A program made the position numbers and the translations under genes. From Prochloron sp. SP5CPC1 (GTDB lineage: Bacteria; Cyanobacteriota; Cyanobacteriia; Cyanobacteriales; Prochloraceae), in contig JACONB010000056.1 in assembly GCA_014323965.1 (NCBI GenBank), positions 1 through 8,499 of the forward strand: DNA of 8,499 nt, written 5' to 3'. This document shows positions 4,906 through 8,499 of the stretch, piece after piece. The notes beneath the pieces were generated by a model, which was not told where the DNA came from, did not search any database, and saw nothing but the letters and a program-made list of their open reading frames with translations. Position 1 is the stretch's first letter; each line of letters opens with the position of its first letter.

Positions 4906-5784
4906 AATAGAAGGTTGTTGAGAAGAGATAGGATTCAGTTGAGGTGTCGCTGATATAATCCTAGTGGAGGTGGTCCCAGTTTCAGTATTGAGAGCTTTTA
5001 AAGCTTCTCCAGCATTCTGATAACGTTCAGAAACATCCTTTCTGACCATCTTGGTCAACACATTTTCCAAGTGTTCCGAAACGGAAACCCCATGGAACCA
5101 CAAAATCTCTTCTGTATCCGGATCCTCCTCTAATTGAGATACTTCCAACCCCGTCAAAGCTTGTATTCCTATTATCCCCACCCCATAGATATCACTCGCA
5201 AAACCTTGAATTTGTTCGGGAGGAATATATCCGGAAGAACCAACACTCATGGTCAAACTGGTCTGTCCCCTATGATTAATAGTTAAGACATTAATTTCTT
5301 TCACCGCACCAAAATCAATCAGCACCAACTTCCCATCTTCTTGACGACGTATAATATTAGATGGTTTAATATCTCGATAAATCACTTTATTATCATGCAC
5401 ATAGGCTAAAACCGTCAATATTTCCTCCAACAACTTCTTCGTTTCTCCTTCTGACCACGGTTCACCAGCAACAATTTCCTGACTCAAATCATGTCCGGGA
5501 ACAAACTCATAAATTAGATAAAACTCACCCTCTTCCGGGAAATGAGCAAAAAGACGAGGTATTTGGTCATAATTCCCCAGACGGTAGAGAATTTCTGCTT
5601 CTTTGTTAAATCGAGGTAAGAGAACCCGGAAAAAAGTGGGTTGTTGTGGTTTCAAATTCTTAACCACACAATAAGGATGACCCGGTAAACCAGTATCTTG
5701 AGCTAGATAAGTATCCCCCAATCTATTCTTACCTAACTCTTTGACAATTTGATAACGACCACGGAGTGTTTCTTGAATATGCAT
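4153..5784 (-). CDS. Serine/threonine protein kinase with C-terminal WD40 repeats
   Basis: Hanks-type kinase domain (about 10-265) fused to a six-repeat WD40 domain (about 299-543), a cyanobacterial signalling architecture. Kinase motifs: ATP-binding K42 (YCVVKNLKP), probable alpha-C E62, catalytic loop YRDIKPSNII (136-145; D138, K140, N143), IDFGAVKEI (156-164; D157), activation-segment end GSSGYIPPEQ (182-191) and SDIYGVG (197-203). All key residues for activity are present; the glycine-rich loop is unusual (GKNRLG at 18-23, central Gly missing). A Ser/Thr/Gln-rich linker (268-298) has no membrane segment, so the protein is probably cytosolic. WD40 repeats begin with GHT at 301, 343, 385, 426, 468 and 510 and end in KVWDL-like sequence; the third is one residue short and has KVLD. 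The WD40 part probably binds a partner. The start lacks a Shine-Dalgarno sequence; a weak promoter is suggested at 5828-5855. Substrate unknown. Confidence 0.95.
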   Translation of the reverse strand: MHIQETLRGRYQIVKELGKNRLGDTYLAQDTGLPGHPYCVVKNLKPQQPTFFRVLLPRFNKEAEILYRLGNYDQIPRLFAHFPEEGEFYLIYEFVPGHDLSQEIVAGEPWSEGETKKLLEEILTVLAYVHDNKVIYRDIKPSNIIRRQEDGKLVLIDFGAVKEINVLTINHRGQTSLTMSVGSSGYIPPEQIQGFASDIYGVGIIGIQALTGLEVSQLEEDPDTEEILWFHGVSVSEHLENVLTKMVRKDVSERYQNAGEALKALNTETGTTSTRIISATPQLNPISSQQPSISLVQTLTGHTDLVKSVAISPDGTTIVSGSADKTVKVWDLATGREKRTLPGHTDWVDSVAITPDGLTIVSSSSDNTIKVWDLETGGEKKSFPGHTSWVNSVAISPDKRTIVSGSWKNIKVLDVDTGEEKRTLKGHTKSVNSVVISPDGRNIVSGSYDKTIKVWDLDTGVEKRTLEGHTSSVNSVAISPDGLTIVSGSDDTTVKVWDLATGKEKITLEGHTSSVWSSAISPDGSTIASGSRDNTIKVWQVIE

Positions 5785-5827
5785 TATCTTAACCGCCCCA
5801 TACAGGGGATAAACGGAAATAAATACA

Positions 5828-5855
5828 GATATATATAAGGCGGGACATTTTCCAA
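5828..5855 (-). promoter_or_regulatory. Weak candidate promoter of the kinase gene
   Basis: TTGGAA (5855-5850) and TATATC (5833-5828) on the minus strand are separated by 16 bases; each matches consensus at 4 of 6 positions, inside an AT-rich TATATATA run. The -35 abuts the ACTCTT-A-AAGAGT palindrome. Confidence 0.3.
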
Positions 5856-5867
5856 CTCTTAAAGAGT
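5855..5867. promoter_or_regulatory. Palindrome ACTCTT-A-AAGAGT upstream of the kinase gene
   Basis: A perfect 6-bp inverted repeat with one central base, immediately upstream of the weak kinase promoter. Its size and location fit a binding site for a dimeric regulator; no known regulator is recognised. Confidence 0.3.
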
Positions 5868-5898
5868 ATCATCTTCAAATTGCAAATGCAAGTTCTTT

Positions 5899-5926
5899 TG
5901 TAAAGTCTTGCTCACAAAACTTTACA
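5899..5926. repeat. Inverted repeat TGTAAAGT-N12-ACTTTACA
   Basis: A perfect 8-bp stem (5899-5906 and 5919-5926) with a 12-base loop, 33 bases beyond the glycosyltransferase stop codon on the minus strand. It might be a transcript-ending hairpin of that gene or an operator for the kinase; no T-tract follows. Confidence 0.4.
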
Positions 5927-5933
5927 TTCATCC

Positions 5934-5968
5934 CATGAGGGCGCCCCTAGGGGAACCCCTACCTCATG
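5934..5968. repeat. Nested palindrome CATGAGG...CCCCTAGGGG...CCTCATG
   Basis: A 7-bp outer inverted repeat (5934-5940 and 5962-5968) encloses the perfect palindrome CCCCTAGGGG (5944-5953) followed by AACCCCTA. On the minus strand it reads GTAGGGG-like, resembling dispersed GTAGGGGC hairpins of cyanobacterial intergenic DNA. The last codons and the TAG stop of the glycosyltransferase are inside it. The 11-mer GCGCCCCTAGG at 5941-5951 recurs within that gene at 7043-7053. Confidence 0.55.
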
Positions 5969-7230
5969 ACCGGCTTTCCCGTAGCAACCACCTTTTCGAT
6001 AATATCCGCTGCTCTTGACACCCCTCCCGCTCTCTTGATGGCCTCTTGTAGTGATCGGGCATTTTTTTTGTAGGAATCTTCCGTTAACACTTGCCTCTCA
6101 GCCTCTCGGAGGGTTTCACGGCTCACTTTACCCAAGGGTACCACCTCTCCTGTCCCGGTCCAAACTATCCGTGCTCCTATGGCAGGGTGGTCGTAGGTCA
6201 TGGGAATTGCCACCATGGGGACTCCATTGCTCAAAGATTCCAGAGTAGTATTTAACCCGGAGTGGGTGATGGTGAGGGTCGCCTTTTGGAGCAATTCCAG
6301 TTGAGGAGCATACCTGACAACGAGAGGATTTCCAGCCCATTCTGAGAGAGATTCTTCCCCAGCAGAATTACCCAAAGAAATCACCAATTGCACATCTAAT
6401 TCTGCGCAGGCTGAGGCAATATCTCGGAACACCCAGAAAAAACGATTGTGAATCGTCCCCATGGAAGCGTAAATTAACGGTTTCCCAGTTAATTTTTCCC
6501 AGGGAAAAGGAGTTGGTTCCCTGATGGTAGAGTTAGAGTAAGGTCCAGTGAAATGGAAGCAATTGGGTAAATGGTGCCTAGGGAATTCAAACTCAGGAGG
6601 TTGTTGACTCAATTGAGCTAGTTGGGAGTAGTATTGTGCTATATGAGAATAGGGAGGTAATTTCCAACTTAGGCGATAATGCTTAATTGTCTCCTTGATT
6701 GTTTTGCCCGCCCGATCCACTAAACTATAAATAATGCGATTACGCAGTCGCGCCCACCAAGCTGAACTATAAAACCAGGGGGTGCAAAATGGAGGAATAT
6801 CCGGTTCCCTGTTCAACACTAAAGCATTGCATACGGTAATGAAGGGAATATCCAGAAATGCAGCAATTGTCTCTCCTTCCGAGTGGGTTTGGTCTACTAG
6901 CACCGCTTCCACTCCTGCTTCTTTCATAGCTGGTGGGGCGTCCCGGAGGAATACAGCTGTCCCTTTTTCGTACCGATTAATGGTATATCGAAGTCCAGCT
7001 AATCCGCTCATTTTCCCTAGTTGGGCAAAGAATTCGGCGTGAGCGCCCCTAGGAAACTCCTGTTCCCCGATAGCTCTAAATTCCAATCCCGCAGTTAATG
7101 TAGTTCGTTCACCGTCTGGAATGGTGAAGATGGTGACGCGATGAGACCGTTGACGGAGTTCGTGACCTATAGCGGTCATGGGGTTGAGGTGACCTGCTCC
7201 TGGGGGACAGATGATCCCAAAATGAGTCAT
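5959..7230 (-). CDS. GT1-family glycosyltransferase (MGT/CrtX-like)
   Basis: GT-B-fold enzyme predicted to transfer a sugar from a nucleotide donor to a small lipophilic acceptor. N-terminal acceptor domain begins GIICPPGAGHLNPM, where H14 of the GHxxP motif is the likely catalytic base. The C-terminal donor domain begins near PLIYASMGTI (251-260) and has the family's plant/bacterial signature at about 307-352: RYAPQLELLQ, ITHSGLNTTLESLSNGVPMV with H323 and the SG-N-E block, and PMTYDHPAIGARI. Length 423 is typical. No signal peptide or transmembrane segment is seen. The acceptor is not readable from sequence; overall style resembles zeaxanthin glucosyltransferase CrtX and macrolide glycosyltransferases, so a carotenoid is one possibility, but no carotenoid gene is adjacent. 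No clear Shine-Dalgarno sequence; the gap from the ParE-like gene is 35 bp, so read-through from that operon is possible. The stop lies within a palindromic repeat. Confidence 0.9.
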   Translation of the reverse strand: MTHFGIICPPGAGHLNPMTAIGHELRQRSHRVTIFTIPDGERTTLTAGLEFRAIGEQEFPRGAHAEFFAQLGKMSGLAGLRYTINRYEKGTAVFLRDAPPAMKEAGVEAVLVDQTHSEGETIAAFLDIPFITVCNALVLNREPDIPPFCTPWFYSSAWWARLRNRIIYSLVDRAGKTIKETIKHYRLSWKLPPYSHIAQYYSQLAQLSQQPPEFEFPRHHLPNCFHFTGPYSNSTIREPTPFPWEKLTGKPLIYASMGTIHNRFFWVFRDIASACAELDVQLVISLGNSAGEESLSEWAGNPLVVRYAPQLELLQKATLTITHSGLNTTLESLSNGVPMVAIPMTYDHPAIGARIVWTGTGEVVPLGKVSRETLREAERQVLTEDSYKKNARSLQEAIKRAGGVSRAADIIEKVVATGKPVMR

Positions 7231-7265
7231 AAAATATCTTAGAGAAAGTAGGAACCGAAATAGGG

Positions 7266-7592
7266 TTAGATGCTCTTGTCTCGTGGCCCGCTACGACGGT
7301 CCCACAGCGCTGTGAGGTTACGGGCACCGTGCACAAACCCAAGGATGAAAACCCGATCAGATGTAACCTTGTATATGAGTCTGTAGTTGCCAATAAATAG
7401 CTCGCGAATTTCAAACACATTAATTTCCGGTACGACCCGGCCTCGCTCGGCAAAGATCCTCAAAGATCGAGCTACTACCCTAACATCTCGCACAAGAGCG
7501 GCAGCGTAAAAACGAGAATCTCTTCCAATGAACTCGACTACCTCTATAAGATCTCTGTTGGCGATTTCAGTCCACTTTACAGTTCGATCCAC
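7266..7592 (-). CDS. Type II toxin, ParE/RelE superfamily
   Basis: A 108-residue toxin of the ParE/RelE fold, most like ParE. The pattern is complete: KWTEIANRDLIEVVEFIGRD (6-25) helix block, ERGRVVPE (49-56), EIRELFIGNYRLIY (61-74) with the conserved R63-E64 and Y70-R71, and FVHGARNL (86-93) with H88 and R91 on the last strand. ParE members poison DNA gyrase while RelE members cut ribosome-bound mRNA; which applies is not decidable here. The start is GTG at 7592, the only initiator in this frame after an in-frame stop; AAGGA at 7600-7604 is 7 bases upstream. It overlaps the antitoxin gene by 16 bp. The stretch near its 3' end looks more GC-rich than neighbouring genes, hinting at transfer. 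Confidence 0.9.
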   Translation of the reverse strand: MDRTVKWTEIANRDLIEVVEFIGRDSRFYAAALVRDVRVVARSLRIFAERGRVVPEINVFEIRELFIGNYRLIYKVTSDRVFILGFVHGARNLTALWDRRSGPRDKSI

Positions 7593-7765
7593 TTTGACAT
7601 CCTTGCCTCAAATTCTTCCTCTGAGAGCGTGCGATCAGCGTCAACGTCTTCAAGCCCACGCTCAATCTTTTGGCGCACGTAAATATGATACTGAATTTCC
7701 TCCAAAGATGCGTCCTCAGGGAGTTGTTCGAGAAGAAGCTTAACTTCTTCTTTAGCTGGAACCAT
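7577..7765 (-). CDS. Small acidic antitoxin of the ParE/RelE-like pair
   Basis: A 62-residue, Glu-rich protein whose 3' end overlaps the toxin start by 16 bp. It reads QLPEDASLEEIQYHIYVRQK then IERGLEDVDADRTLSEEEF and ends KWIEL: a predicted helical protein of the type repeatedly found before ParE/RelE toxins in cyanobacteria and other environmental bacteria. It carries no obvious full ribbon-helix-helix strand, so DNA binding rests on inference from family behaviour. Its start is well supported by AAGGAG (7774-7779) 8 bases before the ATG. A 7-bp inverted repeat at 7793-7815 upstream is a candidate operator. Confidence 0.85.
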   Translation of the reverse strand: MVPAKEEVKLLLEQLPEDASLEEIQYHIYVRQKIERGLEDVDADRTLSEEEFEARMSKWIEL

Positions 7766-7773
7766 AGCTACGT

Positions 7774-7779
7774 CTCCTT
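7774..7779 (-). promoter_or_regulatory. Ribosome binding site AAGGAG of the small antitoxin
   Basis: AAGGAG on the minus strand, 8 bases before the ATG at 7765. It is one of the strongest ribosome binding sites in the window and fits high antitoxin synthesis relative to toxin. Confidence 0.65.
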
Positions 7780-7792
7780 CTATGTCACAATT

Positions 7793-7815
7793 TTAAGATC
7801 GCTCCTCCATCTTAA
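7793..7815. promoter_or_regulatory. Inverted repeat TTAAGAT-N9-ATCTTAA, candidate antitoxin operator
   Basis: A perfect 7-bp inverted repeat (7793-7799 and 7809-7815) with a 9-base centre, 28 bases upstream of the antitoxin start, in the 93-bp gap to the nuclease-like gene. Autoregulated toxin-antitoxin operons usually carry such a dyad near the promoter. It could also form a weak hairpin after the upstream gene. Confidence 0.4.
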
Positions 7816-7858
7816 CTCAACCAAGAGCCTTTGGATTCTGGATTGTTTGCTCCTAGAC

Positions 7859-8499
7859 TCAAAACTGGATCTGCTCGTTTGTTGGAACATCAAACGCAAG
7901 AATCGTCAGGATCATTTCCCGATTGGGATCATCCCGGTGACGGATGGCGTAACGAAAGCTTGTCTCTGACGGTTTAGCTAATGTCTCCTTATAATTAGGA
8001 TAAGCTTCAACAGTTGGTGTGATTGATTCTATAACTGAAGAAAAGTTCTTGTTTTTGTTAAAAAGAATTACTGCGACTTTTGTATCTCGCCATGAACTGT
8101 AATTCAGTATCTGATCTAGGGTTTCGGTCAGTTTTTTCGGCCCACCCCAAAACTTACACTCACCAATGAAAATGTTCTTGTTATCAACTCTTATAAGAAT
8201 GTCTGTCTTTCCTCCGTAGTTCAAAGTCTCACCAGTTGCATTCCCTTCAAAGTGGCCATTAAGTTGTACTAGAAAGTGGCTCCGCAAACACTCCTCATCC
8301 ATATTGATAAATGCAGAAGGGCTACGCTCCATCACCAGAGCCATATTTTCGATTACCTTAAAGATGTGATTGTAGTGTTCCATGGACAGCACAGGTTCAG
8401 GCACATAGGGAGCTGTGCTTGCGACTGGTGGCTTCGGTTGGATTTTGCGTCGAATCTCAGGAACAGTATAGGTAAGGGGAACATTAGACCGTTTCTTGA
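7859..8499 (-). CDS. PD-(D/E)XK nuclease-like protein, partial (5' end outside window)
   Basis: Unknown function; likely nuclease fold. The frame has no stop from 7861 up to the right edge, so 212 complete residues are visible and the N-terminus is missing. A GTG at 8404 could be mistaken for the start, but the 31 upstream residues look genuine: a basic, Pro-rich segment with IRRKIQPKPPVAS, continuous with PEPVLSMEHYNHI. The core has the PD-(D/E)XK pattern: YGGKTDILIRV with Asp at codon 8203-8201, then IFIGECKFW with Glu at 8161-8159 and Lys at 8155-8153, preceded by an acidic helix MDEECLRSHF (possible extra metal ligand). Downstream are QILNYSSWRDTKVAVILFN and a C-terminal strand ILTILAFDVP. 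I recall similar proteins as scattered uncharacterised genes in diverse bacteria. Restriction, DNA repair or anti-phage roles are all possible; adjacent toxin-antitoxin genes suit an accessory locus. Confidence 0.75.
   Translation of the reverse strand, partial: KKRSNVPLTYTVPEIRRKIQPKPPVASTAPYVPEPVLSMEHYNHIFKVIENMALVMERSPSAFINMDEECLRSHFLVQLNGHFEGNATGETLNYGGKTDILIRVDNKNIFIGECKFWGGPKKLTETLDQILNYSSWRDTKVAVILFNKNKNFSSVIESITPTVEAYPNYKETLAKPSETSFRYAIRHRDDPNREMILTILAFDVPTNEQIQF

Noticed and set aside
6782..7042. Plus-strand open frames antisense to the glycosyltransferase (also 6051-6248) and the out-of-frame minus one at 6128-6340
   Set aside because: They are shadows of a well-supported glycosyltransferase reading frame, with no motif of their own.
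7109..7453. Minus-strand open frame across the 3' part of the ParE-like toxin and the 5' end of the glycosyltransferase
   Set aside because: Out of frame with two genes whose products show clear family signatures.
7528..7969. Plus-strand open frames (7528-7743 and 7670-7969) antisense to the small toxin-antitoxin pair and nuclease-like gene
   Set aside because: No family resemblance; they overlap strongly supported minus-strand genes.
8402..8404. GTG as translation start of the nuclease-like protein
   Set aside because: The frame remains open upstream to the window edge with protein-like sequence, and no Shine-Dalgarno sequence precedes the GTG.
1..8499. tRNA, rRNA, CRISPR array, transposase or phage genes
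   Set aside because: None was recognisable on either strand by reading; no cloverleaf-like segment, regular spacer array or transposase motif was found.

Overview
The window reads as part of a cyanobacterial chromosome. The evidence is a long-form hibernation factor of the LrtA type, a membrane protein resembling the cyanobacterial DUF3120 family, a kinase-WD40 fusion of a kind common in filamentous and colonial cyanobacteria, one HIP1 octamer (GCGATCGC, 3754-3761), and several interspersed repeat types common in cyanobacterial intergenic DNA. Genus cannot be decided from the sequence alone.

Left part (1-3231) holds conserved single-copy genes: uppP (minus; undecaprenyl-diphosphate phosphatase, cell-wall lipid recycling), a divergent DUF3120-like membrane protein (plus), lipB (minus; octanoyl transfer for lipoate synthesis) converging on it with only 5 bp between the stop codons, and lrtA/hpf (plus; ribosome hibernation), divergent from lipB. 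The lipB-lrtA intergenic region carries a dyad over candidate back-to-back -10 boxes and a leader with a possible short upstream reading frame.

Right part (3274-8499) is an all-minus-strand block with an accessory character: a MazF/PemK toxin with a ribbon-helix-helix-like antitoxin, a Ser/Thr kinase fused to six WD40 repeats, a GT1-family glycosyltransferase distantly like zeaxanthin glucosyltransferase, a ParE/RelE toxin with a small acidic antitoxin, and a PD-(D/E)XK nuclease-like protein. The last gene is not complete: its frame stays open to the right edge, so its true start lies outside the window.

Short repeats are the second theme. At least four kinds are present: octamer CTCTGCGN/CTTTGCGN arrays, decamer GTTCATCTGT-like arrays ending in GGTTA, a GGTGGGC-ATT-GCCCACC hairpin, and a CCCCTAGGGG palindrome inside a longer dyad. 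They sit at or over gene 3' ends; the lipB and glycosyltransferase stop codons are actually inside them. No rRNA, tRNA, CRISPR array or transposase was seen. The most system-like content is the right-hand cluster of toxin-antitoxin pairs next to an uncharacterised nuclease-like gene; a joint function is only a hypothesis.
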